From Monodelphis domestica (taxonomy: Eukaryota; Chordata; Mammalia; Didelphimorphia; Didelphidae), in NCBI RefSeq assembly GCF_027887165.1, contig NC_077227.1, positions 355,002,850 to 355,066,849 on the forward strand: 64,000 nt of DNA. The letters are read 5' to 3'. The notes beneath the pieces were generated by a model. It did no database searches, had not been told where the DNA came from, and saw nothing but the letters and a program-made list of their open reading frames with translations. Position 1 is the stretch's first letter; each line of letters opens with the position of its first letter. The position numbers and the translations under genes were made by a program. This document shows positions 1 to 11,240 of the stretch, piece after piece.

Positions 1-105
1 TCTCATTTTATCAATAAAGAAATGAGCCCAGAGAAGTCGTTACATTCCTAAAGTCACATAACTAGTAAGTGATTCCTAGTATTGTACTCTTTTCACAATC
101 TAAAA
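1..105 (-). repeat. MIR SINE fragment
   Basis: Read on the plus strand it has the antisense MIR core order: a stretch like ATGAGCCCAGAGAAG, then a degraded 'AAGTCACATAACTAGTAAGT' block. It is cut by the window edge and strongly diverged. Inference from motif order only. Confidence 0.55.
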
Positions 106-484
106 TACAAAATTGTGTAGGGCTAGAGTGGCAGAAATGAAGGCAATTTTACAATCTAAATAAGGAATCTCATCATCTCTAATAATAGGTCATCCCTCCT
201 CCCTCTACACTTTATCTGCAGATGGATTTAAGATTTCACTAGAAAGAATAATAAGGTGCACAGCATGATCTCTCTGATTCTTTTCAGATGTAACATGCTG
301 GGATTCTATGATATTTTTTTGAGGGTAAAACATTTTTTTCAGTTTTTAACAAGTATTGTTGTCTTAAGCTCTTAAAGAAACCCCAGAGACATAATAATTA
401 GTAGAAACTGATATCATCAAAATACGCTATGCCATCGGTACAGAAAGGCAATGTCCCCAAGAAACATTCATGTGAATGAATGAA
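106..484. other. unassigned non-coding DNA
   Basis: AT-rich sequence without an open frame of note, repeat head, tail or target duplication that I recognise. The only open frame (398-583, minus) runs into the neighbouring L2 piece and looks like chance. Confidence 0.4.
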
Positions 485-824
485 TGGAAAAGTGTTTTTT
501 AAGGTATTGCTATATGCAAAGTATTGTGCTAAGTGCTGAGAATACAATAGAAAAAAGACAGTCCCTATTCTCAAGGAGCTCATATTCTTTTTTTTTTTTT
601 TAATAAACTCTTACCTTCTGTCTTAGAATTGATACTAAATGTTGGTTCCAAGACATAAGAGCAATAAGGGTGAGGCAATATGGGTTAAGTGACTAGCCTA
701 GGGTCACACAGCTAGGAAATGTGTGAGGCCAGGTCCTTCTAACTCCAAGGTTGGCTCTCTATCCCAGAGAGCTCACATTTTAATGGAGGAGGCAAACACA
801 TAGAATATTTCAGCTGCAAGTCAG
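485..824 (-). repeat. L2 LINE 3' end, split by a SINE
   Basis: Antisense copy of the L2 3' end: AAAGTATTGTGCTAAGTGCTGAG, then 'GACAGTCCCTATTCTCAAGG' and the GGAGCTCA block. It stops at 586 and resumes at 769 after a SINE insertion. A second, separate L2 3' end starts just downstream at about 825, so two L2 tails lie head to tail here. Confidence 0.7.
587..768 (-). repeat. marsupial tRNA-derived SINE, antisense
   Basis: T-rich start, then CTTACCTTCTGTCTTAGAAT, the GGGTTAAGTGACTAGCCTAG block and GGGTCACACAGCTAGGAAAT, which is the reverse complement of the SINE body. Flanked by an 11-bp target duplication with one mismatch, GAGCTCATATT (576-586) and GAGCTCACATT (769-779), so it inserted by L1-type retroposition into an L2 tail. 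The 5' head is shortened. Confidence 0.85.
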
Positions 825-1129
825 ATGTCATTCCATCAAGTATTTGAGTGCTTGTTACATGCCAGGCACCATAATCAGAACTAAGCACTACAAAGAAAGG
901 CAAAAAAACTATCTCTGTTCTCAAGGAGCTCACAATCTAATTGGAGAGACAACATGCTAAGAACTATGCACAAATAAAATATAGGGAGAAAAGGTTAGAG
1001 ATAAAAAAGGGAAGACACTAGCATTAAGGATGATTAGGAAAGGTAAGATTTTAACTAGGACTGGAAGGAAGCCAGAAGGTAAGGATAAGGAGGGAGAAAA
1101 TTTTAGGAAGGGGAGATCTCAGTGAAAAG

Positions 1130-1372
1130 GGCAGCTAATTGATACAGTATATAGACTTCTGAGCCTGGAATCAGGAAGACTCATCTTCCTGAGTTCAAGT
1201 CTGACCTCAGGCGCTTACTAACTGTGTAACCCTGGGCAAGTCACTTAACCCTGTTTGTCTCAGTTTCCTCATCTTTAAAATGAATTGGAGAAAGAAATGG
1301 CAAACCATTCTAGCATCTCTACCAAGAAAGCCCAAATGGGGTCATGAAGAGTTGTGCATGACTGAAAAACAA
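1130..1372 (+). repeat. CORE-type SINE with RTE-like tail
   Basis: Starts at GGGCAGCTAATTGATACAGT, has the body motif GAGTTCAAGTCTGACCTCAG and 'CCTGGGCAAGTCACTTAACC', and ends with the tail GGGGTCATGAAGAGTTGTGC followed by ACTGAAAAACAA. This tail type is shared with RTE LINEs in marsupials, which is established for such SINEs. Inserted in L2. Confidence 0.8.
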
Positions 1373-1487
1373 TCTAATTGAACTACAATGAAAATTCACA
1401 GTCAAGAGAGAGTGTCTTATGTAAGGAACAGCAAGGAGGCCAGTGTCACTGGATCAAAGGGAATATGAGGGTGAGTATGGAATAAGA

Positions 1488-2325
1488 TGACTATATATCC
1501 CAGTCCTAAAGCTCATGGTGGAAAGATGTCTCATGCCTATATCCTAAGTGAGGTTGGTGAGAACAGGAGAAAGGGGTCCTCTTCAAGTTCTCTTCAAGCT
1601 TCCAGTCACTTAGGGCCCTACTATAGACACTCCAAGTACTTCTGGCTTCCAACTTCAAGAGGGAAGATGGAAGAAATTAACCTCACTTCAGGTTGCTTAA
1701 GAAAAAGATTCTGAGAAGACATGAGAGGAACTGGCAGTCTCTATCATATCCTTGTCCCCAGAATGCTATACTAAAATCTTCCAGGAACTTCTCCTTGACT
1801 GAGACTTAGGGCTTTCTCTCTTATTTGACTTGAGTTACCTCCCTCTCAATTGATTAACTCCTTTCTTCATTGTCTGCTATTTTCCCATGTATACTTGCTC
1901 TACTTTCAAATTTGCTACCAAATTGGATAAATAGATGTCTTGACTAATTGCTCTGTGTGTGTGTGTGTATGTGTGTGTTCATTGTGGACCTGGTGCTCAG
2001 TGGAAGGTGGATCAAGTCTTGGATATAAAGCTTTAGTTCTTTCCCCCATATTGAAATCACAATCAGAAGTTACATTGAACCTGAAAACCTCATCTCCTAG
2101 ACTAACAAATAATTCCAGCCTGGTATTTCCTCTCTCTGATGAGAACAGAGTGGCTTCTGGACCCCACTCCCTACTTCTTCTGGAAAGAATTAAAGTCTCC
2201 CCTGCAGGAAGTTGAGAGGGAAAGAGGCTAGAGATGTCTTCTCTGCCTCCCTTCAAGCTACAAAATGACACCCTCACTGCTACATGTGGAGATAACCGTA
2301 AATAGACACAGGAACTTGCTGTAGC
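1488..2325. other. unidentified ~840-bp insertion inside L2
   Basis: L2 sequence stops near 1487 and resumes near 2325; the material between has no L2, SINE or L1 features that I recognise. It holds a short (TG)n run at 1954-1978. The size and the clean interruption suggest an LTR or other transposon, but I could not fix its ends or a target duplication. Confidence 0.45.
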
Positions 2326-2904
2326 TAGAAAATTGGTAGCAGGGGAGGGGGATAGGCTTTAAACTCCAAATATAGGACTTTATATTTGATCCTGATGGTA
2401 ACAAGATGCCACTAAAGCTTATTAAATAAGGGATGACTTGGGTTTTTTAGGAAGATCAGTTTGACAACTGAATGCAAGATAGAAGAGAATGGGGAGAGAC
2501 CTACAGCAAAGACATCAACCAAAAAGTTATTACAAATAGTCCAGGTTTGAGGTAGTGAGGGTTTGCACTAATGAAAATGAGGTTTCAGAGGAAAGTAGCA
2601 AACATATATGAGAGGTGTTCCAAAAGTAAAATGGACAGGAGTTAGGAATAGATTGAGGATAGCAATGGGGATAAGAGATGGAGATATGGTGGTCAATAAT
2701 AATACATAGATTGTGATCCTGAGCAACTTGGAGTATGATAGTGTCCAGGATGGAAATTGGAAAGTTAGGAAGTGAGGACATTTTGGGGTTAGTAGTAGGA
2801 AGAAGATAATGAATTCAGTTTTGGACATGTTGAATTTAAGCTATTTCTCAGATATCCAATTTTAGATGGCCAAATAGGTATTTGAAGGTTAACATTTGAG
2901 AGGC

Positions 2905-2962
2905 ATGTTTAGAGCCATGCCTGGCACATAGTAGGTGTTTAATAAATGTTGATTGATTCATT
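2905..2962 (+). repeat. MIR/L2-type 3' tail fragment
   Basis: Contains 'GCCTGGCACATAGTAGGTGT' followed by TTAATAAATGTTGATTGATT, the shared 3' tail of MIR and L2, in the plus direction inside an antisense L2. Confidence 0.6.
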
Positions 2963-3062
2963 AAGCCTGGAAGTTAGAAGGGGGCTTAGGTTTAAATAAG
3001 TAGATCTAAGTATCATCCTCATAAAGTTGAAAATTGAAACCATGGGAACTGATGAGAACAAA

Positions 3063-4100
3063 ATCAACATAACCAAAATTAGAAGGGCAACAAACTAGGA
3101 AAATATTTTTGTAACAAATTTCTCTGATAAAGGTCTCATTTCTCAAATATACAAAAAAAACTAAATCAAATTTAGAAGAATTCAAAATTGTCAAAGGATA
3201 TGGATAGGCAGTTTTCATATGAAGAAATCAAAGCTCTCAATAATCGTATAAAAATGTTCTAAATCACTCTTGATTAGAGAAATGCAAAGTAAAACAACTC
3301 TGAGGTACTACCTCACACCCATATGGCAGTAAAGGGAAATGATAAATGTTGGAGGGAATGTGGCAAAATTGGGACATTAATGAATTGCTTGTGGAGTTGT
3401 GAACTGATCCAACCATTCTGGAGGGCAATTTGGAATTATGCCCAAAGAGCTATAAAATAATTCTCACCTTTTGATCCAGTAATACCACTATTAGGTTTGT
3501 GTCCCACAGAGATTTTTTTAATTGGGAAAGGACCTACTTGTACAAAAATATTTATAGCTAGGCTTTTTGTGGTAGCAAAGATTATAAACAAAAAGGATGT
3601 CCATCAATTAGGAAATGACTGAACAAATTGTTTTATATGATGGTGACGGAATACTACTATGTTGTAAAGAATGGTGAACAGGATGATTTCAGAAAGAACA
3701 AGAAAGACCTACATGAATTGATGCAGAGAGGAATAACCATAACTAGGAGAACATTATACACAATAACAGTAATTGTGGAATGATCAAATGTGATAGACTT
3801 TGGCTACTAACAGCAAGAAAATGATCCAGGACAGTGCTGAGGGATGTATGAAAAAGAACACTATCCACATCTAAAGAAAGAAGTGCTGAATTAAGAATGC
3901 AGATGGAAGCATATGGTTTATCACTTGTGTTTATTTGGGTATATTTGCATGATAACACATGTATAACCCAGATCAAATTGCTTGACAGCTCTAGAAAGGG
4001 GGAGGGAAGGAGACAATTCTGATTATTCAACTTTGGAAAACTTATGTGGAAATTTGTTATTAAAATAATAATTAAAATAAAATATAATTATATTATTACA
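3063..4100 (+). repeat. LINE-1 3' end, 5'-truncated
   Basis: Plus-strand L1 ORF2 C-terminal sequence: residues like EMQ-KTT-RYYLTPIW at about 3280-3330 and the N-V-G-G-N-V 'CWRGCG'-like zinc-knuckle region at 3345-3375, here degraded. The 3' UTR follows (CATTATACACAATAACAGTA, ATAACACATGTATAACCCAG, GGGGGAGGGAAGG). All frames are interrupted. The same 3' UTR recurs at 9010, 11385, 35405 and 40445, so this is a repeated lineage in the window. Confidence 0.85.
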
Positions 4101-4180
4101 TATATAATATAATAATAAAATAAAATACATATAATAATATATAAATATATAATAAATTAAAATAAAATAAAAATACATTT
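4055..4180. repeat. AT-rich expanded L1 tail
   Basis: Almost only A and T, made of AATAATA, ATATAAT and AAAATAAAAT units directly behind the L1 3' UTR. It looks like a poly(A) tail that has grown and mutated into a microsatellite. Confidence 0.65.
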
Positions 4181-4189
4181 TAAAAACTG

Positions 4190-4700
4190 TTCTTGAAGAA
4201 CTCATAACCTAATTGAGGAGGCAGCATGCTAACAGTGCCATACAAATAAACTATACATGGGACAAATTGGAAATAATAAATAGGGAAGGCCCTAGAATTA
4301 AAAGAACTTGGGAAAGACAGAAAATACAAGGTGGGATTTTAGTAGGACTTAAAGGAAACCAAGAAAATCAGGAGGCAGAGATGAAAAGGAAGAGAATGTT
4401 CCAGGCATGAGGACCAGCCAATGAAAATGCCTGACGCCCAAAGATAGGGTATATTGTTGAGGGAACAGCAAGGCAAGGAAACCAATGTCACTAGATGGAA
4501 GAATATATTATAGAGCAAAAAAGTATTAGAAGACTGGAAAGGTAAACGGGCTGGTTTATGAAGATCTTTGGATGCCAGAGGATGCTATATTTGATCCTAG
4601 AAGTGATAGGAACCCACTAGAATTTCTTAACTAACAGGATGACAGGCACAAACTTCAGGAAAATCACAACTGAGTTTCTGATAAGGGGTCATCATGCTGT
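4190..4700 (-). repeat. antisense L2 LINE 3' region
   Basis: Begins with GAACTCATAACCTAATTGAG and passes through 'GGTGGGATTTTAGTAGGACT', 'TGTTCCAGGCATGAGGACC' and 'GAACAGCAAGGCAAGGAAAC', the same block order as in the L2 copies at 920-1130 and 1373-1487. The 65-codon plus frame at 4213-4410 is an antisense chance frame. Confidence 0.7.
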
Positions 4701-5004
4701 GATCAAAAGATTGTGTTTTCTGTGCTTGTATTTTTGTATAATCTTATTTTTAGATAAAAAAAATAATCCCTTTCTCTACTTAATGTTCCAAAAACCCTGC
4801 CAACTTAACTAGCAAAGGCCTACATACCATGCATCACTGGGCTTGTGCTCAAAGACTTTCCAACTTAATAGATCTTATCAGAGTTTGCTTCACTAAAATG
4901 GTCTTCAAGAGCCCAGGAGAATCTCCATGCCTCTATGCTGGAAAAGTAATTCTGCTTAAGGCCTTCAACATCAATATGTTTTAAACCTATAAGGATCTGT
5001 AAAC
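4701..5004. other. unassigned non-coding DNA
   Basis: No repeat, open frame or structure recognised. Confidence 0.4.
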
Positions 5005-5165
5005 AATTAGAATATTATAGCTAGAGGGGACCTTACACCATAGCCAGGGTCCTTGGAATTTTTCTAAACCAACTCCTTTGTTTAGAGATGTGGAAATTGA
5101 GGTTCAGTGAAGAGAAGTGACTTGGACAAGGTTCTGCATTGATGTGGTAGCAAAACAGCGACCAC
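5005..5165 (-). repeat. MIR SINE
   Basis: Antisense MIR order: TAGCTAGAGGGGACCTTA, GAGATGTGGAAATTGAGG, GAAGTGACTTGGACAAGG. Diverged. Confidence 0.65.
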
Positions 5166-5288
5166 CATCCAGTTTTCACTTCCTAGATGGAAAGAGATGG
5201 AAACAACGGAAGAACTAAAATAGAATTGATTGAATTTGCTTTTCAAGCCTATAAGTTAGGTCTCCAACATTCCACAAAAACAAAATGT

Positions 5289-5333
<45 letters not shown>

Positions 5334-6009
5334 ACAAGCACGTGCATGGGCACAGGCACAGGCTCCTGACACTTGCTAAAGAAAAACTACTCCCCCCCAG
5401 TAAATTTGACTCTGGGTTGGAAAGTAAGTGCAAGGTGAAAAGAGAGTAAAGAAAGAATGTCTTCAAGGGGAATAGAGGTGTTTTAAAAAAACCTCCTACC
5501 ATGCTGGGTCATGAGGAAATGTAATATATATAGAGGGTGGATTTTTTCCCCCTGCTCAGCTGTGGCTTGGGAACTAGGCTCTATCCCATTGATCTGTCTC
5601 CCAGGGAAGGAGCTAATGTCAGATCAATGGTTTGCAGCAAGGTTTCTGAGTGACAGCTCACAGAGATGGAAAGTTAAATTTAGGTCATTTAAGTTTCAGT
5701 GCCTTTTTATACTGTCAAAACAATGCCAACTCCCGCTGTGTCTCTGGCATTAGTAACCAGCTTGTGCAGAGTGGATCTCAGCTCATCTTCCAGGCATATG
5801 CATGAGACTTTAAGGATATGGAGAGAGATTTTCTGTGAGATTTTCAGCAAGTACAGGATCCTTTCACTTCCCATTCCTTCTGATTCCCTGGGTGTGCTAA
5901 AGAATTATGATCAGAGAAAGACTAGGATGTCTGAAAATCCAAGGAATTCTACAAGCCAGAGAAGAGGAGAAAGAGAGCCTCTTATAGTGGAAGTGACCTT
6001 GCTGACCTG
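5166..6009. other. unassigned DNA with a (TG)n tract
   Basis: Single-copy-looking sequence. It contains a (TG)n microsatellite at about 5288-5330. Open frames of 80 and 108 codons at 5511-5753 and 5699-6025 have no recognisable domain or codon pattern, overlap in different frames and are treated as chance. Confidence 0.4.
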
Positions 6010-6125
6010 TGGTAAAGACTCTTGAGTTCTGGTCCTGGCTTTGCTATTAACTCACTGTGTGACATTAGGCAGAGACTCTCTAAGCTACATCTTCCCCAAC
6101 TGTAAACTAAGGAGTTGGCCCAGAT
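6010..6125 (+). repeat. MIR SINE
   Basis: Sense MIR blocks: GAGTTCTGGTCCTGGCTTTG, TAACTCACTGTGTGACATTA and a diverged splice-like tail 'CTAAGGAGTTGGCCCAG'. Confidence 0.65.
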
Positions 6126-6129
6126 TTTC

Positions 6130-6240
6130 TTGAAGCTTTTTGAAGGCGGAACTGCAATGTCTTATTTATCTTTGTATCTCCCCACAGTATTTTACTCATA
6201 TCCACTTTCTTGACAAATGTCTGTTGAATGAACAAATGAA
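6130..6240 (+). repeat. L2 LINE 3' end
   Basis: Sense L2 tail: 'GAAGGCGGAACTGCAATG', TTTGTATCTCCCCACAGTAT and TGTCTGTTGAATGAACAAAT. Confidence 0.6.
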
Positions 6241-7454
6241 TCTCATGCTGCTTTCAAGGTTGGATTTATGAAACCACATCAACAGTGGAAAATTGAAGGG
6301 TTGTAGGTGGGTGGTTTGTTTTGCCCAAATACCTTTGGATGACATTTCAAAACATTCAGCAATATACTTGTTGTTATTCTTTGTGAGGACAGTTTGGGCT
6401 ATTCCCATCCAAAACTGGCACCCCACCCTGAACTCACTGATGAGCATTCTTTCCCAGAGTGTCCCTTCTGGGCTTCCACATGCTTGGATGTGACTCTGTA
6501 GCTTGCTTTATTCTCAGTGTGCAGCTGGGGCTCTTCTAATTAGAGTCCAGGGGCCAGATACAGGCACCCCCAGCTTGCTTTGTGCAGAATCTCCAAAGGG
6601 GAAGCTATTCATCTTCAGAGATCCAGCTGAAAATGGTTCGATGCTCCCTGCCAGGAGGCGATCATGAGACTTGTAGCCATAGCCAAGTTAAAAAAGGTGA
6701 AGGAATCCCAAATATATTCTTTAAGGCATCTGAAATATCAACTCCCAAAATCCCTTTCAGTCTAATAGAAAAATGGAACAAAGAAGTGATGAGCACAGGC
6801 GGTAGAGGAGAGATGTTCCTCCAAAGCTCATGCTCTTGTCCCTGCAGGGAAGAGCTGAGACAAGGGGAAGCAAAGGGGGCAGACCATTCCTCTGAAGCAT
6901 ACACTGGTGCCAGCCAAAGGCATGGGGGCTAATATACATGGAAACTGACCAATACTTAGTGTGAATAGAACCAGTCGTAACTCACTGGAATTAAATTCAG
7001 AAAAGAGAAGATATGAAACTGAAAGGCAGGAGCTTATGTTTACTCATATTTCTCTCCTGTCTTGTGTCATCCCTCTTGACAGGGGAAGGGTACTGTTCAT
7101 AGGTGTTCATCTGAGACTATAGTGTATGCTTCTCAAGTGGTATGTTCCAGAAGTAGGCCATCAGGTCATCAGGAGAATTGTGGTGGGAGTCAGCCTAGCA
7201 CTGCTTACCTGAAAGGTACAAGCAGAGTTTAATTTTAATTTCTAATCTCTAGAAAAGAATGTCCAGCATTGAGCAATGAATATCACATGACATTCCCCTT
7301 GGGAGGGCAAGTTAAATGGATTTGTGTTCTCTGTTATCTGGATATTCTGTATCCAACAACCAAGGGACACATTGACCACTTTTGTAAGGGTAGCCACCAA
7401 GAACTAGATTGTGTTAAATTTATTTAAATTCAGTACTGAAATAATAATCTGAGA
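6241..7454. other. unassigned non-coding DNA
   Basis: About 1.2 kb without a recognised repeat. Open frames of 60-116 codons overlap on both strands around 6290-6940, which is expected of moderately GC-rich non-coding DNA. No signal peptide, domain or splice pattern was convincing. Confidence 0.4.
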
Positions 7455-7612
7455 AGATTCTTTGGTGGCCATTTAGTCCAACTAATGAACAAAAAGAACC
7501 CCCATTATAATATATGCCCAACAAGTACTCATCCATCCAGCCTCTTGCTTGAGGACTCCAAGGAGGAAGAACCCATCATTTGTAGAAGCAAGCCTTTCAG
7601 GACATCCAAGCA
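7455..7612 (-). repeat. CR1/L3-like repeat fragment
   Basis: Antisense blocks GGCCATTTAGTCCAACTAAT, 'CCAACAAGTACTCATCCATC' and 'CTTGAGGACTCCAAGGAGG'. The same family occurs in sense at 31230-31610 and antisense at 43050. The family name is a judgement from memory; it may be another old amniote repeat. Confidence 0.45.
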
Positions 7613-7667
7613 GAAATATGAAGTGGTCAGTTAAACATGTGAAACTGATGTTCTTCAGAGAGAATGA

Positions 7668-7742
<75 letters not shown>
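7668..7742. repeat. (GA)n microsatellite
   Basis: About 75 bp of uninterrupted GA. The 70- to 95-codon frames over it (RERERE or SLSLSL) are artefacts of the dinucleotide repeat. Confidence 0.95.
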
Positions 7743-7747
<5 letters not shown>

Positions 7748-7759
7748 AGAAGGATACAT

Positions 7760-8844
7760 AGACGACAGATAGATAGCTTGACTGATTTGAATGAAATCTT
7801 TATAGATATCAAATTCTTCATTTTGAAAAGGATCAAAGACTTCATGGGGTAATGTCTTGACTTACACTGTGAACTAGATTTAAGTGAGTCAATATTGCAC
7901 AAAGTCATAGACATGACAATTAGACTCTTGGAAGAAATATAAAGGAGAATAGAACCTAGGACAGCTCTTGATACCTAAGATTAGAGATAGTAGCTAATGA
8001 GACTTCTTCCCCCCCCCCCCCCCACCCCATCCACTTGTGGGTTAGGCTAGCTTTTCCTCTGAAAGGTAATAATGCTATCTTAAAAGTTAAGCTGTGCCTC
8101 TCTTAATGCAGCTTTCCAGTGATCTCTGCCCTTTTGACATGACTTTCTGGTTACCTGAGGACATTAAAAAGCTCAATCACATTTGCATCAGTACCCTTCA
8201 AATTTGGTGGATGTTCCAAGAGCCAGATTCCAAGGTCATCCCATCTTCCCCTGCTAATTAGACTCCTTTCCATCTTTGAAGGAAAAGGAGGAGTGGTCAC
8301 ATCTACCTCAGTGAAGTGCTATAGTATGCTTTCTATTCCATAACCAAGTAAGTTTCATTTTATTTAACTGTTGAATATCCTATCACAAATGCTTCATTTT
8401 ATTCAAACACAGAACCTAAACTAACTGAGTCAAGCCTGCCTAATACAAGTGGTGGAGAACTCAACTCCTCTCTAAGCTTTCTTTCATAAAGGGTTACATC
8501 TCGACTTTCCAAGTAACTCTCTTCTTTCTCTCTGCAGCTCTCCTTGAATTGAAATCCAAGGAATATGATGACCCACCTAGGATAAACTGACTACCTGACA
8601 TCTCATTATCATACCCTTTAATTCATATTTGGATTCTTAGTGGCCTTCTCTGTCCTTTGATTGGAGGGCTCAGGAGTGGAATGCTAAATTCCCTCCAAAG
8701 CCTTCCTTTATAGAGAGCTAACTCTAGACTTTGCAAAAAGTCTTCACTTTCCCTTCACAGCTCTGCTTTGTTTGAACTCTAAAGAATATGATTCCCCTGT
8801 ATCTAGTATCCTCTGGTGCTTCCCCAAACCCTTGTTTTTGTTTT
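7760..8844. other. unassigned DNA with C-run and diverged duplication
   Basis: A C15 run sits at 8009-8023. Two stretches of ~120 bp, about 8455-8580 and 8665-8795, resemble each other in order (CTTTCTT-TA, TCT-GACTTT, CTTTC-C--CAGCTCT, AA-GAATATGAT), suggesting an old tandem duplication. Nothing else recognised. Confidence 0.4.
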
Positions 8845-8962
8845 TGTTTTTCCCTCTTATATTGTAAGCATCTTGAGGGCAGAGACTGTATTTCTTTTTC
8901 TTATTTGTATCCTCAGCACCTAGTACCCTGCATGGACTATAGTAAGAGCTTAAAAATGTTTT
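8845..8962 (+). repeat. L2 LINE 3' end
   Basis: Sense L2 tail blocks: ATTGTAAGCATCTTGAGGGC, AGAGACTGTATTTC, TTTGTATCCTCAGCACCTAG. Confidence 0.75.
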
Positions 8963-9009
8963 TCAAATTGAAAATTGGTCAGATACGTATAGAAAGCAAA
9001 TGAGTTATT

Positions 9010-9635
9010 AATGGTAACAAAAACTGAAAAAAGCAAGGTCAAAGAGGATAGGGACATCAGATTTAACAGTTAGGAGATTATGTATTGACAGAAAGAAAGG
9101 TCCTATATACACCAATATATTTGTAGCAATCCTTTTTGTGATAGTAAAGAATTAGAAACAAAATAGATGCCAATTGTGGTATGTGCATGTAATGAAATGT
9201 TATTCTCCTGTTAGGAAATGATGAATATAATTACATAGAACTATGGGAAAACTTATATGTACCAATGCAAAGTAATCAGAACCAGAAAAGCAATACACAT
9301 GATTGCAACAATGCAAATGAAAGAATCACTACCACCACTACAACACAATTGAAGTTGAGTACTGAAAAAGTATAATGCACAAATTAGACTCCAAAGAAAA
9401 GATAGGAGACCACACTCCCACACACAAACTTCTTTGCAGAGATAGAAAACTATTATATTCCATATTAACATCAGACTTACTTGATATATGGGTTAGTTTG
9501 ACTGACTTTTCTTCCTCTTTTTTATTTTTACTATTAAGGCATGGCTCTTTAGGAGTAGTTAGGAAGAAAAGGATAGACTGGAAAATGTAGGTGATATTTT
9601 AAAAGATGCATTAATAAAATTCTTTTTTAAAGGGA
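9010..9635 (+). repeat. LINE-1 3' end, diverged
   Basis: Shares the L1 3' blocks seen at 3540-4030: a 'GGTCCTATATACACCAATAT' analogue, 'AGTAATCAGAACCAGAAAAG' and 'GATTGCAACAATGCAAATGA'. It ends in an A/T tail with 'TTAATAAAATTC'. More diverged than the copy at 11385, so probably older or another subfamily. Confidence 0.65.
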
Positions 9636-9828
9636 TTATTAGTAACCCTTGAGAGATTGGCTTAAGTAGCATGGTAGGTTATAAAGTCAATTGGAATGGA
9701 TTGAGAAGTGATAAGGAAGAGGAAGTAGCAAGTACAGACTAGTCTTTTTGGAGGTTTAGCTGTAAAAGTAAGGAAAGATATTGCCCTATAGCTTAGGGGA
9801 TCATCAAGTCAAGGGAAGATTGGAGGCT

Positions 9829-9891
<63 letters not shown>

Positions 9892-10250
9892 TTGAATATT
9901 TTTGTAAACAATAGGAAAGAAACTAATAGATAAAAGAAGAGAGAGAAGGATCAAGGGATAAGACACCAAAGGAAATTAGAAGGAATGGGATTTAATATAT
10001 TAGTTAGAGGGGTTAGTTTTGATATAGAAAAGGCCCATCATCCTCTGACCCTGTAGAATAGAGAAGAGGACAGGTCTTCGAAGAAGTGTTGAATGAGGAG
10101 CAAGGAGGATGAAGAAACCAAGGAAAGAAGGTTTCAATTTTCAGTTAGGTAGAAGCAAGATCTTATGCTTAGAGAGAGTGGGGTGAGATAAGGTCAAAAT
10201 GGATACATAATTTAGACATAAAGGGTGATGTCATAAGTAAATTAGGGGAA
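9636..10250 (-). repeat. antisense L2 LINE body, left part
   Basis: Matches the L2 order seen at 42070-42780: 'GGAGGTTTAGCTGTAAAAGT', 'GGAAAGATATTGCCCTATAG', then beyond the AG tract 'AAACAATAGGAAAGAAACTA'. The copy is cut at ~10250 by an L1 and resumes at ~12190, then again at ~13621. Confidence 0.6.
9832..9889. repeat. (GA)n microsatellite in L2
   Basis: About 58 bp of pure GA inside antisense L2, grown from a GAGAG-rich L2 stretch. Confidence 0.95.
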
Positions 10251-10535
10251 CATAGAATAGTTTTCCCATCAGATCTATGGAGAAGAGAAGAATTTATGAC
10301 CAAACAAGAAATAGAGAATATGACAAATATTAAATGAATAATTTTGACTACATCGAATTAAAAGGTTTTGTACAAACAAAACCAACCCCACCCAGATTAG
10401 AAGGGAAACAAATTGGGGGAAAAAAATTTATAAATTTTTTTCTGATAAAGGTCTCATTTCTTAAATATATAGAGAACTAAGTCAAATTTAAAAGAATACA
10501 AACCATTCCCCAATTGACAAATGGTCAAAGGACAT

Positions 10536-11199
10536 TGTAAACCTTAAAATTTCTTAGACTTATAAATGTTGGAAATTTCATACTTGAAAAATTTCTTACT
10601 TATAGTCTATTGGAATGTGAACCCCATTGGCATGGGAGGTTCCTTCTCCTCCCTTATTAAGATTACTTTAGGACAGAAACCTTTTGCTGAACAATGGAAA
10701 GGGCTGCAGCATAGATCAAAATTTAATTATTCCAATCTCCACCCTACTCAGGGTAACAAGATTTAGGAAGGGCTGTAGCAAAGGATCAAGATTTAATTAT
10801 TTGAGAATATGACCTTCAACAGACATGTGCAAAGCCACAGACCTCTGGGCGGTCCTGGGTTAAGCTAGAGCTACCATTGGCACAGGGAAGACATGGACAG
10901 TGATTGGTAGATGTGAGAACTGAGGGGAGGGAACTTGGATGGTTTCCTTAAAGATAGCAGGGTCTGAGGACTGGGGAGAGGTGGTTGGAGAAGTTTTTCT
11001 CTGAGAAGTTGTGCTCTGAGAAGCTTGCTCTGAAGGAAGCTGGAAGTGGAGACCCCTGAGACTGTTTCTCCATTTTGGTCACGTGAGTGATAGGGACTGA
11101 TCTCTTTTCTTTGCCTCAGCTATCTAAGGGCTTGGGCCTTTTGGCCCAGCCTAAACAGAAGGGATATTTAAGCCCTATTCCCTCCTCTCCCCTTTCTCT

Positions 11200-11240
<41 letters not shown>

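Larger units (their letters stand above)
825..3062 (-). repeat. long antisense L2 LINE copy, broken by insertions
   Basis: From the L2 3' end at 825 the copy runs toward its 5' side as the coordinate rises. Pieces are 825-1129, 1373-1487 and 2325-3062. On the minus strand 2530-2830 carries reverse-transcriptase C-terminal remnants (an LNMSKTE-like stretch and LVQTLTTSNLDY), and 3006-3062 ends at an S-S-H-G-F-N...Y-x-D-D box, the RT active-site motif with A changed to E. Interrupted by a SINE (1130-1372), an unidentified 840-bp insert and finally the L1 at 3063. All frames are broken. Confidence 0.75.

Noticed and set aside
5187..5502. Cys-Val repeat frames over TG/CA tracts, also at 1940-2215 and 44263-44505
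   Set aside because: Same artefact of dinucleotide repeats.
5699..6025. 108-codon plus frame as a coding exon
   Set aside because: No domain, no splice context, ends in a MIR copy.
7549..7914. Arg-Glu and Ser-Leu repeat proteins over GA/CT tracts, also at 28035-28384 and 30882-31243
   Set aside because: Frames exist only because a dinucleotide repeat has no stop in any frame.
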